A stretch of 64,000 nt of DNA from Paenibacillus silvisoli. Lineage in GTDB: Bacteria; Bacillota; Bacilli; Paenibacillales; Paenibacillaceae. The stretch covers positions 5,298,501 through 5,362,500 of the forward strand of contig NZ_CP133017.1 of assembly GCF_030866765.1 (NCBI RefSeq), in the 5' to 3' direction. Both the position numbers and the translations under genes were made by a program. Below are positions 35,480 to 43,874 of the stretch, piece by piece (the stretch's first letter is position 1; every line of letters begins with the position of its first letter). The notes under the pieces are model-generated. The model ran no database searches. It worked only from the letters and a program-made list of their open reading frames with translations, and had not been told where the DNA came from.

Positions 35480-37831
35480 CTATCCGCGCTTCTTCACGAC
35501 AATCACATGCTTGCCGGCCGTTTCAATTCGAATCGCTGAACCGCCGTCCGCCGTTGTCTCCGGCTCAACCGAAGCATCGTCAAGCATTACGGCTTCATCC
35601 ACGGCAACAGGTACGTCCAGCTCAACCGACCATCCCGCTTGCTTGAGCTCGAACGAGTAAGTTTGAACGGTTTCCGTATGGCTAATCGCCCAGTCGAGCA
35701 CGTTGTGCAGCTCTCCAAGCCCCAAATTCACGTTCTTCACGCTTATCTCATTCCATTCTTTCGGCAAGCGCGGACGCAGCTTAAGCGTACGGCGGTGTGC
35801 CTCAGGCTGAATGCCGAACATGCCGGTCAACATCGGCCAAGCGATGCCGTATACCGTCCAGGCTTGAACAAAGCATCCGTAATCCGGAGACATTTCCGAG
35901 ATCGAGCCCGGAAGCCGCTTGTTGAAATTGGATGCGATCAAGCGTACAAAGCGAAGCGACTCATCCATCCGATCATACTGCGCTTCGGCCACGGCCTGTA
36001 CGCCAGTCGAAATTGTCATCATTTGATCCTGATATAAGCCGGATAAGTAAGTGCCCCAAGGTCCTGTGAATTCGTCCGTACCCATACGGTTCAGCGCTTG
36101 AATGGCCTTGTCGCGTGGAGCAAGCCCCGTCTCCATCGGCGTGTTGATGACCCAGTTCTTGAACAGCCATGGCTTCTCGCTCGCCGGATCCAGCTGCTGC
36201 ATCTCTTCCTTCATCGCCTGCATACTGGTCACCGCTTCTTCTGCCCCCATGCTGCTGGCGCGCTCGATATAGATATCTATGCGGCTCATGACTTTGCCGA
36301 CCGATGCCATCGCATCGGCGTAAAGCCCTTCTTTCTCCAACCATAGCTTCTGATTGATCGTATCGGCAAGACGCTCGGCTAACGATGAATATTCAACCGC
36401 CTGCTCTTGCTCTCCAAACAGCACGGCCATTTGCATGCCCGCGCGCAAAGCGGACCATGTATATACGGCCGAATCGATCAACTCTACGTTTAGGCCTTCA
36501 ATCTCGATAATCCCATAGCCCTCGGGCAGCAAATCGTTATCCGGATCCATCTCCCCGAGCAGCCACGACAGACCTTTCTTGACGCTCGGATACATGCTCT
36601 GGAGGAATTGAAGGTCGCCGGTCCACCTGAACACATCCCACGCGCATTTGATAAAATGCGCCGTTTCCTGCGTATTGCCCGGATTCGCGACTAGTCCGCT
36701 CGTGGAAAGCTCATGAATAATGCGGCCATTCCCATTCGTTTCTTCAGAAGTCCGCCGGATCAGCTCCAGCGTCTCCTGCGCCATGTTGAGTCCGCCAAGC
36801 GGCAAAATGCCCAGCAGCGTGTAGCTGTTGTCGCAGCCGAACCACCACGGATATTCCGGATGGCCCGCTCCCATGCCGCGGCCAATCTCCGGGATATCGC
36901 GCACGAACCAGTCGTTATGGAACTTCACCCAGTCAAACACCTTCTGCAAGTGCCGATCAGGAATGGAAATGACCGTTTGCGCCGCAATTTCTTCATAGCG
37001 CGCACGCTTGCTTGCCCACAGCCCGTCGTAGCTGGATGCCAGCTTCATATAGGTAAGCCGTGCCGCTTCTTCGGATGAATAGGAACCCGCGATGAAGAAA
37101 CGAACGACCGTTTCGCCGCCAGCCGGAACGGCAATCTCATCGTACGTCAGTTCCCCGCTAATGCCTTTGCCTGCGGTCCAGTGAGGGCCGAATAGCTCGC
37201 GACCGACTTTTCCTTTGCGGCACGCGCGATCCGCACCGACGACAACATGCCATGGCTGGCCGGCATCTTTAGCGAGGAAGAGCCCTTTCTCCCGATCAAT
37301 GCGCCCTTCGTCGAAGCTATCCTCTACTCCTTTGCCTTCCGAGAACCACACCGGGCTCAAATCCGTTCTTGCAAGGAAGTCGAGGCAGAGGCTTCTAGGC
37401 ATGCCGCTCGTATCCCGCAGCTTGTAAGAAATAACGAAGCCCTCGGTATCATCCGGGCAGAACTGGCTGCGCTCCACTTCAAGCTGAAGCGAACGCAGAG
37501 AGTAACGGTGTACGTTATGAAATGGATAATTGTGAAAAGAATCCGATTCCGTTAGCCATTTTCCGGCAATGGCGTCTTCCGATCCGCTATTGGCAATACG
37601 AAGCCAGAAGCCGTCGAGCAGCTTAATGGGATGCAGCCACAAGCCGCCCATTTCAAGCTTAACGTGATGGCCAAAGTCCGGAAATCCGCCGTTTTGACTG
37701 CCGATCATATAGGTCCGGTTACCAGGCGTGATATAGAGATCCCTCCACGATAATCCGCTCGTTTCTCGCGACTCGTGATAAACCTCCAAAATAGGTCCCG
37801 CGCTTAGCGATTCAGCCGTTGCTGCTGTCAT
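35480..37831 (-). CDS. Six-hairpin glycoside hydrolase, glycogen-debranching (amylo-alpha-1,6-glucosidase)-like
   Basis: 783 residues, cytoplasmic. N-terminal beta-sandwich to about 300, then an (alpha/alpha)6 barrel starting near KVFDWVKFHNDWFVRDIPEI with PEYPWWFGCDNSYTL and NGRIIHELSTSG, DLLPEGYGIIEIEG and a later GPWGTYLSGLYQDQM. The layout and sequence feel match bacterial debranching-like proteins, but the exact GH family is not certain and the catalytic acids are not assigned. Start ATG 37831 (MTAATAES) is supported by AAAGGAGG 7 bp upstream. Last gene of the LacI-permease-permease-binding protein-hydrolase operon, so it acts on the imported oligosaccharide. Confidence 0.72.
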   Translation of the reverse strand: MTAATAESLSAGPILEVYHESRETSGLSWRDLYITPGNRTYMIGSQNGGFPDFGHHVKLEMGGLWLHPIKLLDGFWLRIANSGSEDAIAGKWLTESDSFHNYPFHNVHRYSLRSLQLEVERSQFCPDDTEGFVISYKLRDTSGMPRSLCLDFLARTDLSPVWFSEGKGVEDSFDEGRIDREKGLFLAKDAGQPWHVVVGADRACRKGKVGRELFGPHWTAGKGISGELTYDEIAVPAGGETVVRFFIAGSYSSEEAARLTYMKLASSYDGLWASKRARYEEIAAQTVISIPDRHLQKVFDWVKFHNDWFVRDIPEIGRGMGAGHPEYPWWFGCDNSYTLLGILPLGGLNMAQETLELIRRTSEETNGNGRIIHELSTSGLVANPGNTQETAHFIKCAWDVFRWTGDLQFLQSMYPSVKKGLSWLLGEMDPDNDLLPEGYGIIEIEGLNVELIDSAVYTWSALRAGMQMAVLFGEQEQAVEYSSLAERLADTINQKLWLEKEGLYADAMASVGKVMSRIDIYIERASSMGAEEAVTSMQAMKEEMQQLDPASEKPWLFKNWVINTPMETGLAPRDKAIQALNRMGTDEFTGPWGTYLSGLYQDQMMTISTGVQAVAEAQYDRMDESLRFVRLIASNFNKRLPGSISEMSPDYGCFVQAWTVYGIAWPMLTGMFGIQPEAHRRTLKLRPRLPKEWNEISVKNVNLGLGELHNVLDWAISHTETVQTYSFELKQAGWSVELDVPVAVDEAVMLDDASVEPETTADGGSAIRIETAGKHVIVVKKRG

Positions 37832-37915
37832 TTGATTGCCTCCTTTGGCAACGGGAATGAGAAAGGCGGACGCATACCCTGCCGCCCGCCCCAAGCCATT
37901 CCGCTGCATGGCATA

Positions 37916-39439
37916 TTATTTTTTCTGCGCTTCCACATAAGCGTTGATTTGTTTTTGCGTTTCATCGATAACGTCTTGCAAACCTGCGCTCTGAAGCTTG
38001 CTCATCATTTCTTCTTTTACTTTGTTATAATCCGTTACGCTTAAGCCCAGATTCGTAATGTATTCGCCCATGATGGCCTGAATGTTGCTGATCTGAGATT
38101 TAATCTTGCTCTGATCCAAGGTAAAGCCGACGAAAGGCGTAACCTCGGAGCTGCTGTCCCATTTCTTTAAGGCTTCAATATCTTCTTTCGGATAGTTGGT
38201 AGAGAAGCGAGCGAGACGCAGGTCGTTCCACATCCATACGTTCATGTTGTACTGATCGTTCTCGGCGATACCGCTGACATCGACGGCGCCGTCGACGAGC
38301 TTATAGTTTACGCCTTCCGCTCCGTATGACCATAGATCGTAGTTCGCTTGGTCTTTTTTGATCCAGTTGATCAATGCCACCGCTTCGTTTGCGTGCTTGC
38401 TTGTGCTTGGAACGGCCAGCATATTGTCACCGGCAGAGAAAATGTAACGTTTCTGAGGCTCCAGATAAACGGTTTCTACTTTGCCTCCCGGAACGTTTTT
38501 CGTAACCGAGTCGATTCTTTCGGATGCTCTGAAAATATTGGCGGCCAAAGCGGCAACCTTGCCGTTGTCAAATCCGCCTTCCGTATCCAAGTTCGTGTCG
38601 GTGCTGAGCCATCCTTTGTCTTTCCATTCTTTCTTCTTCGCAATCACTTGCGCGAACGCGTCCGAATCCAGGAATGATTTCACCGTATAAGAGCTGTCGG
38701 CAGGATCGATATATACCGGATATGCGCCGCCATCACCGATCGGGAAATAGTAGTTGGCATAGATCGGGAACAACTCCTGGAAGTTATAGCCCCCGAACGG
38801 AACCATATTCGGCTCGTTTTTGGCGATCGCGTCGAAGTAAGCTTCCAATCCCTCTATCGTCGTAATTTTCGGAACGCCGTACTTTTCGCGCAGATCGCCG
38901 CGAATATTGTAGACATTATTAAAACCGGTCATCGGAATCGCTCTCGGAAGCGCATACTGCTTGCCTTGAATTTGGCCGCCTTTCAACACGTACTCAGGCG
39001 TATTTGCCGCCAGATCGGAACCTTGCGCTTTGAGCGCGTCATCGATAGGCTGATAAACCTTCTTGGCCGCCAAATCCGACAGCGTGGAGCTATGCGCCCA
39101 TGCCAAATCGTAAACGGTTCCGCCAGCAATATTGAGAGCCAGCTTCTGCCAATAATCGTCAAGATACTTGATGTCGACTTCGATATTCAGTCCGTCCGCT
39201 TTCAGCTTCTCATTGATCGCTTGCAACGCGTTTTTTTGCCCTGGCGATTCTTGGCCCGGGAAAGCGGCTGTCAGTTTTACGACTTCTTTGCTTGCGCTGT
39301 TGTCGGAGCTTGAGCCTGCATTGTTGCTTGCGTTGCTGCTGTTCTCTTCGTTTCCGCCCGAGTTGCCGCAGCCTGCGATCATGGCCACTGCCATCAGGGC
39401 CGTTAACATGGAGAGCAAAGGCTTTTTGAAACTTACCAT
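37916..39439 (-). CDS. ABC importer solute-binding lipoprotein with DUF3502-like C-terminus
   Basis: 507 residues. Signal with lipobox MIAGC (Cys about 24), a Ser/Asn-rich linker, a family 1 binding domain and a C-terminal segment (GFTLDQSKIKSQISNIQAIM ...) typical of LplA-like proteins. AGGGAGGA lies upstream of the ATG. Fourth gene of the LacI operon, 91 bp after the LplC-type permease. Sugar ligand unknown. Confidence 0.9.
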   Translation of the reverse strand: MVSFKKPLLSMLTALMAVAMIAGCGNSGGNEENSSNASNNAGSSSDNSASKEVVKLTAAFPGQESPGQKNALQAINEKLKADGLNIEVDIKYLDDYWQKLALNIAGGTVYDLAWAHSSTLSDLAAKKVYQPIDDALKAQGSDLAANTPEYVLKGGQIQGKQYALPRAIPMTGFNNVYNIRGDLREKYGVPKITTIEGLEAYFDAIAKNEPNMVPFGGYNFQELFPIYANYYFPIGDGGAYPVYIDPADSSYTVKSFLDSDAFAQVIAKKKEWKDKGWLSTDTNLDTEGGFDNGKVAALAANIFRASERIDSVTKNVPGGKVETVYLEPQKRYIFSAGDNMLAVPSTSKHANEAVALINWIKKDQANYDLWSYGAEGVNYKLVDGAVDVSGIAENDQYNMNVWMWNDLRLARFSTNYPKEDIEALKKWDSSSEVTPFVGFTLDQSKIKSQISNIQAIMGEYITNLGLSVTDYNKVKEEMMSKLQSAGLQDVIDETQKQINAYVEAQKK

Positions 39440-39530
39440 TTCAATTCCTCCCTTTTTTTCGACAGCTATATGTTTGAAAAGTTTTTTCCGCTGCTGGTTC
39501 GGATGAAAACTTTTGAAACCGGGTATAAAG

Positions 39531-40403
39531 TTAACCTTTGACCGCGCCGATCATGATCCCTTTGACAAAATAGCGCTGGATAAAAGGATAGAGAAAAATG
39601 ATCGGGCCGATGGTGACGAACAAGGTGGCAAGCTGAAACGTCTCCGTCGGCATGGTCATGTCGCCCATGCTGCCATACTGCTTCACGAAGCTCATCAGCG
39701 ATTCAATCCGGTACAGCATGTATTGAAGCGGATACAATTTCGGATTATCGATAAACCATAGCGCGCTAGCCCAGTCGTTCCAATAGGCCAATCCAATGAA
39801 CAAGGTGATGGTGGCCATCATCGGCAGGGACAATGGGATGATGATTTGGAGAAAGGTTCTCATGACTCCGCAGCCGTCAATTTCCGCCGATTCGACCAGC
39901 TCGGACGGAATCGACGCAAAATAGTTGCGCATTAGGAATACGTTGAAGGGCGATACCAATCCCGGAAGGATTAACGCCATAATCGTATTCTGCAGATGCA
40001 AATACTGCGTACATACCAAGTACCAAGGCAGCAAGCCCGCACCGAATACCATGGTAAGGTAAAAATAGACGGCGATGCCGTTTCGGTATTTGACGCGCTT
40101 ATTCGACATGGCATATCCGGCCATGCCGCAAATAAGAAGGGACATCGCCGTTCCCGCCACCGTAACGATTATCGATACGGCATATCCGGAATAAATAAAC
40201 TGATCATTAAACACCACTCTGTAAGCCAGTAAGGAAAACGCTTTGGGAACGAGCTGATAACCATCGTCCAAAATGCTCTTCTCGCTGCTTATCGAAGCCA
40301 TGAAGGTCAGAATAAACGGATATACGCACGAGAGGGCAAATGCAAGCAGAATGAGGTGAATCAACAACTGCATCGCTTTTCCGGTAAATGATGGCCGAAT
40401 CAT
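39531..40403 (-). CDS. ABC sugar permease, LplC type
   Basis: 290 residues, six helices. EAA loop LVESAEIDGCGVMRTF near 176-191 and the C-terminal KGIMIGAVKG. GGAGGAG precedes ATG 40403. Follows the LplB-type permease by 29 bp in the LacI operon. Confidence 0.94.
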   Translation of the reverse strand: MIRPSFTGKAMQLLIHLILLAFALSCVYPFILTFMASISSEKSILDDGYQLVPKAFSLLAYRVVFNDQFIYSGYAVSIIVTVAGTAMSLLICGMAGYAMSNKRVKYRNGIAVYFYLTMVFGAGLLPWYLVCTQYLHLQNTIMALILPGLVSPFNVFLMRNYFASIPSELVESAEIDGCGVMRTFLQIIIPLSLPMMATITLFIGLAYWNDWASALWFIDNPKLYPLQYMLYRIESLMSFVKQYGSMGDMTMPTETFQLATLFVTIGPIIFLYPFIQRYFVKGIMIGAVKG

Positions 40404-40432
40404 GGTACTCCTCCTTTCCTCAACCGTTAGTA

Positions 40433-41404
40433 TTAGAACAATGCGCTGTCTTTGTCGTATTTCTTGACCAAGGCGTTGGATCCGTAAACCAAGATGAATC
40501 CTACCACGGACTGATACAAACCGACCGCGGCCGTTGTCCCGAAGTCAGCCGCCCCTTTAATGGCGCGGAACACATAGGTATCAATGACATCCGTATGTTC
40601 GAATAACAATCCGTTATCTCCGATGATGGAATAGATCGTGCCGAAATCCCCTCGCAGCATGCCGCCAATGCTTAACAAGCACAGGATGATGATCATAGGC
40701 GTTAATAGCGGCAATAAAATCTGCCTGATTTGCTGCCAGCGATTCGCGCCGTCAAGGGATGCCGCCTCGAACAAATGGTCATCGATCCCGGTGATCGTGG
40801 CGAGGTAAATAATGGTGGAGTAACCGGCTGCCTGCCACACGTGAGCTCCGATAATAATCCAGGCCCAAGGAGCCGCAGTCTGCGACCATACGATCGGTTC
40901 ATGCCCGAAAAGCTTGACGATCTGATTGGCCACCCCATTGTGGTCCGAAAAGACAAGCTCCGTTACGAATTTGCCGACTACGACCGCGGATAGAAAGAAC
41001 GGCAGGAACATTAGATTTTGATAGAACTTCTTAGCGAGCTTCAATCTGATCTCATTCAATAAAATGGCAAAGAGCAGGCTTACAAGCGTTGTCCAGAACA
41101 AATAGTTCATATTGATAAAGATCGTGTTGAACGTCGTACGGAACGCATAAGAGCTCGTAAAATAAAATTTGAAGTTGTCCAGTCCAACGAACGGACTCTT
41201 AAACTTGTCGACGAAATTAAAATCTTGGAAGGCAATGATTATTCCCGGCATCGGCAAATAGGCGAACACAAACAAGAGGATGATTGCCGGTAACATCATG
41301 AAGTAATAAGGATAATTTCGTTTCATTTCGAGAAGAAAACCGTGCCTTTTCTTAACGACGATCCCTTGCATATCCGCTTTTTTCTTTTCGGCTATCCCCT
41401 GCAT
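40433..41404 (-). CDS. ABC sugar permease, LplB type
   Basis: 323 residues; basic N-terminus, then six helices starting with YYFMMLPAIILLFVFAYLPM. EAA loop FEAASLDGANRWQQI near 218-232. ATG 41404 is chosen since AAGGAGGT lies 8 bp upstream; a longer frame to 41434 would overlap the lacI-type gene. It starts 14 bp after the regulator gene. Confidence 0.93.
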   Translation of the reverse strand: MQGIAEKKKADMQGIVVKKRHGFLLEMKRNYPYYFMMLPAIILLFVFAYLPMPGIIIAFQDFNFVDKFKSPFVGLDNFKFYFTSSYAFRTTFNTIFINMNYLFWTTLVSLLFAILLNEIRLKLAKKFYQNLMFLPFFLSAVVVGKFVTELVFSDHNGVANQIVKLFGHEPIVWSQTAAPWAWIIIGAHVWQAAGYSTIIYLATITGIDDHLFEAASLDGANRWQQIRQILLPLLTPMIIILCLLSIGGMLRGDFGTIYSIIGDNGLLFEHTDVIDTYVFRAIKGAADFGTTAAVGLYQSVVGFILVYGSNALVKKYDKDSALF

Positions 41405-41418
41405 CACAAAATACCTCC

Positions 41419-42459
41419 TTAAAATATGCTGCATGGCGCGGTGCTTTGTCTGACGACCAGATCGGAATTCAACACGATTCTGCGGTTCACTTTTCTTTTC
41501 TCCAACATATCGATTAGCAGCTGCGCTGCTTGATAGCCCATTTCGTACCGGTCCTGGCGAATCGTCGTGATTGGCGGCGAGCAGTACGAAGCGATCACAA
41601 TATCGTCGTAACCGACGATGGACATATTTGTAGGAGCTTTGAGTCCGAGATGCTCCAGCGCCCTCAGCGCACCAAGCACCATCAAGTCGCTGGCCGCGAA
41701 AACCGCGGTGACTTCCGGATGGCGGCGCAAGATCTGGTGCATGGCGGCGTAGCCGCCCTCTTCCTTAAATTCGCCGTTGACGATAAGCTCCTCGCGGAAA
41801 GCGATTCCATGTTCAACCAGCGCATGCCGGTATCCGAGCTGTCTCTCCTTGCTGACCGACGCTTCATTATGCCCGTTGATCATGGCAATGTGACGGTGAC
41901 CGAGCCGAATCAAGTGCTCGACGGCGCTTTTTGCCCCGCTGACATTATCGGTGGTTACGTGCCCTACATTCTGATGCGTGGCCGGAATATCGATTAGCAC
42001 GCACGGAAAGCTGGTATCTTGAACAACCTGCTGCAAGTAGGGATCGTTCACCCTAAGACCGGACAAAATTGCCCCATCCACGTTGCGTTCCTTGCACAAA
42101 TCGGCATAGGACTTGACAAGCTGCTTTTTGGGGTTGGTGCTGAAGAGCAAAATATCATAATCCAATTCCACTGAGCGATCGTTAATGCCGCACAATATCT
42201 CGAACGCTAACGAATCTTTTGCGCCTTCCCTATTGATCTCGGACAAAATGACCCCAATCGTTCGCGTTTTTCGAGTCACCAAACTCCGGGCGACCGCGTT
42301 GGGGCGATAGTTCAGCTCCTCTGCGATTCGTTTGATCTTCATTCGGGTATCTTCGTTTACGTCGTCATATCCGTTTAGCGCTCTGGAGACGGTTGTTACG
42401 GATACGCCAGCCATTCTGGCCAAGTCTTTGATGGTGGTCAATGCATCATCATCCTCCAT
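41419..42459 (-). CDS. LacI-family transcriptional regulator
   Basis: 346 residues. HTH with hinge at the N-terminus (TIKDLARMAGVSVTTVSRAL, then NYRPNAVARSLVTRKT) and a periplasmic-binding-like sugar domain (IGVILSEI, GHRHIAMINGH, MSIVGYDDI). First gene of the importer/hydrolase operon, so it probably represses it until the sugar binds. Two palindromes upstream fit LacI operators. Start is uncertain: ATG 42459 has a weak upstream site, while a TTG at 42441, directly before TTIKDLA, lies 11 bp after GGAGG. Confidence 0.93.
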   Translation of the reverse strand: MEDDDALTTIKDLARMAGVSVTTVSRALNGYDDVNEDTRMKIKRIAEELNYRPNAVARSLVTRKTRTIGVILSEINREGAKDSLAFEILCGINDRSVELDYDILLFSTNPKKQLVKSYADLCKERNVDGAILSGLRVNDPYLQQVVQDTSFPCVLIDIPATHQNVGHVTTDNVSGAKSAVEHLIRLGHRHIAMINGHNEASVSKERQLGYRHALVEHGIAFREELIVNGEFKEEGGYAAMHQILRRHPEVTAVFAASDLMVLGALRALEHLGLKAPTNMSIVGYDDIVIASYCSPPITTIRQDRYEMGYQAAQLLIDMLEKRKVNRRIVLNSDLVVRQSTAPCSIF

Positions 42460-42463
42460 TTTT

Positions 42464-42477
42464 CCAAAACGTTTCGG
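42464..42477. promoter_or_regulatory. Candidate LacI-type operator O2, next to the regulator start
   Basis: CCAAAACGTTTCGG, one base pair off the perfect palindrome at 42747-42760, directly before the start codon of the LacI-type gene. Confidence 0.6.
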
Positions 42478-42746
42478 ATAGAAGCACTGATGAAGCTGCT
42501 CAGCCGGTTATACGGGAGGGCAGCTATAGTGGCACTTTATCAATTGATCTAGACACCTAATTATTTCCAAATCTGCTGTATAGAACGTTCTTTCATTGCC
42601 ATGGTATTCCGAACTGCGATCGGAAGGGAGATACAGAAGCTTTAGAAGGGTCTCAAAGACCTGGAAAAAAGTTAATATTCCAAAGATTTCGAAAATATCA
42701 CGTCTGCGACTTCGGATTTTATGGTTAGTCGATCATCAAACTCAAT

Positions 42747-42760
42747 CCGAAACGTTTCGG
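42747..42760. promoter_or_regulatory. Candidate LacI-type operator O1
   Basis: CCGAAACGTTTCGG, a perfect 14-bp palindrome with the central CG typical of LacI/PurR sites, just downstream of the -10 box at 42777-42782. Confidence 0.75.
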
Positions 42761-42776
42761 TTCTTTCATATTGCCC

Positions 42777-42805
42777 ATTGTATCCTTTGCCGAAAGCGCT
42801 TGCAA
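42777..42805 (-). promoter_or_regulatory. Sigma-A promoter of the LacI operon with overlapping cre site
   Basis: Minus strand: TTGCAA (42800-42805), 17-bp spacer, TACAAT (42777-42782). The cre-like TTGCAAGCGCTTTCG (42791-42805) covers the -35 box and fits WTGNAANCGNWNNCW at 14 of 15 positions. Predicted transcript leader is about 300 nt; no gene is visible in 42460-42880. Confidence 0.75.
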
Positions 42806-42886
42806 TCTTTTTTTTATGATTTTAGAATCTTTTTAACTTGTGTAATGCCATCGCCTGCTGGGCGTATACTATTTTTTCCAAAACGA

Positions 42887-42922
42887 ACAAAAGGTAGCCG
42901 GCCCTCGTCGGCCGACTACCTT
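42887..42922 (-). terminator. Rho-independent terminator after the small membrane protein gene
   Basis: On the minus strand AAGGTAGTCGGCC, loop GACGAG, GGCCGGCTACCTT and TT. Confidence 0.85.
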
Positions 42923-42933
42923 CTAGAACTCAT

Positions 42934-43164
42934 TCATCTTTTTCTCCTTAGTCCAAGAACCGAAACGATCGCTAAGACCAGTGCGATCCCTAGTAACAGT
43001 GCCCAATAGTCATACGAAATCATAATGGCAAGCTCCCTTGTATTCGAAGGGCCTGAATTCGGTCCATCACTATACGGATATGCAATGAAGAGCGGTACAG
43101 CTGCAAGTAGAGCTAGGAGTGCACTGATCAGCAGGGAGAAAATGAATGTCGTATATCTCATCAT
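42934..43164 (-). CDS. Small two-TM membrane protein
   Basis: 76 residues with two hydrophobic helices (FIFSLLISALLALLAAVPLF near 6-25 and WALLLGIALVLAIVSVLGL near 53-71) and an RRKR tail. The start overlaps the stop of the upstream kinase gene as ATGA, so translation is coupled. Family not recognised; function unknown. Confidence 0.65.
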   Translation of the reverse strand: MMRYTTFIFSLLISALLALLAAVPLFIAYPYSDGPNSGPSNTRELAIMISYDYWALLLGIALVLAIVSVLGLRRKR

Positions 43165-43718
43165 CCTTGTGCATACCACTCAACGATTCCCCATCTGCTG
43201 ACGATCTCTCGGGCTATCTCCGCTGGCTGCTTATTCTCCGTATCCACAGTTGCATGCTCCAGCTTCTTTTCTGCCAGCTCCCGACTGAGTTGGGTCGAGC
43301 GTTGAAGATGCCAGTTGAGTGAATTGACGGTCTTTTCCCTGCCACGAATCCGATCATGATTGACTTCGAGCGGTGCCACAAGGCGCACTACGAATATATC
43401 CGCGCCCGGCACCGCTTTTCGCAGCTTGTCCAAATGCTCTTCGTTTTCCATCACGCTTGGTATGATGAGACACTTGCTTCCAACAGCGCGGTAGTTACTC
43501 CAAACAGCGGCAAGATTTCGAAACCCAAGCTCCATATTGAACGGATCTTCGCTTCTCTCAGGGAATGCGCTCCGCACATAATCAAGATCGACTACCGAAT
43601 GCGGAAGCGTGTGGTCATACTCCAGAATTTCCGATATGGCTTGCGCGGTAGTCGACTTTCCGATGCCGACAGGCCCAATGATATTTAGTATAGGGACAAC
43701 CTGTTCTTGCGTGCTCAT
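43161..43718 (-). CDS. P-loop NTPase / adenylate-kinase-like small kinase
   Basis: 185 residues. Walker A GPVGIGKST near 15-23, followed by helical and strand segments of a nucleoside-kinase-like fold (VVDLDYVRSAF, CLIIPSVMENEEH, VRLVAPLEVNHDRIRGRE with a lid-like Arg pair). Substrate unknown. ATG 43718 is preceded by GGGTGG; an upstream GTG at 43727 lies inside that site. Coupled downstream to a two-TM protein. Confidence 0.75.
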   Translation of the reverse strand: MSTQEQVVPILNIIGPVGIGKSTTAQAISEILEYDHTLPHSVVDLDYVRSAFPERSEDPFNMELGFRNLAAVWSNYRAVGSKCLIIPSVMENEEHLDKLRKAVPGADIFVVRLVAPLEVNHDRIRGREKTVNSLNWHLQRSTQLSRELAEKKLEHATVDTENKQPAEIAREIVSRWGIVEWYAQG

Positions 43719-43736
43719 CGTATCCACCCTTTTCTA

Positions 43737-43862
43737 TTAATGTTTCACCCGATAGCCAGCTTCACCGGTATGAATAAACGTCTTCATGCAGCTGCTCCAA
43801 TCGCTCAGATTGGATCTGACCGACTGAATCTCGCTTTCGAGATAGGCAACTCTAGTTGCCAT
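43737..43862 (-). CDS. Small 41-residue protein gene
   Basis: ATG at 43862, stop at 43737-43739. Predicted product begins MATRVAYLESEIQSVRSNLS and ends AGYRVKH; the first half could be a short coiled coil. AAGGAG lies 8 bp upstream, spanning the stop codon of the Nudix/APH gene, so the two are probably co-translated. Function unknown. Confidence 0.55.
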   Translation of the reverse strand: MATRVAYLESEIQSVRSNLSDWSSCMKTFIHTGEAGYRVKH

Positions 43863-43874
43863 CTCTCTTTCTCC

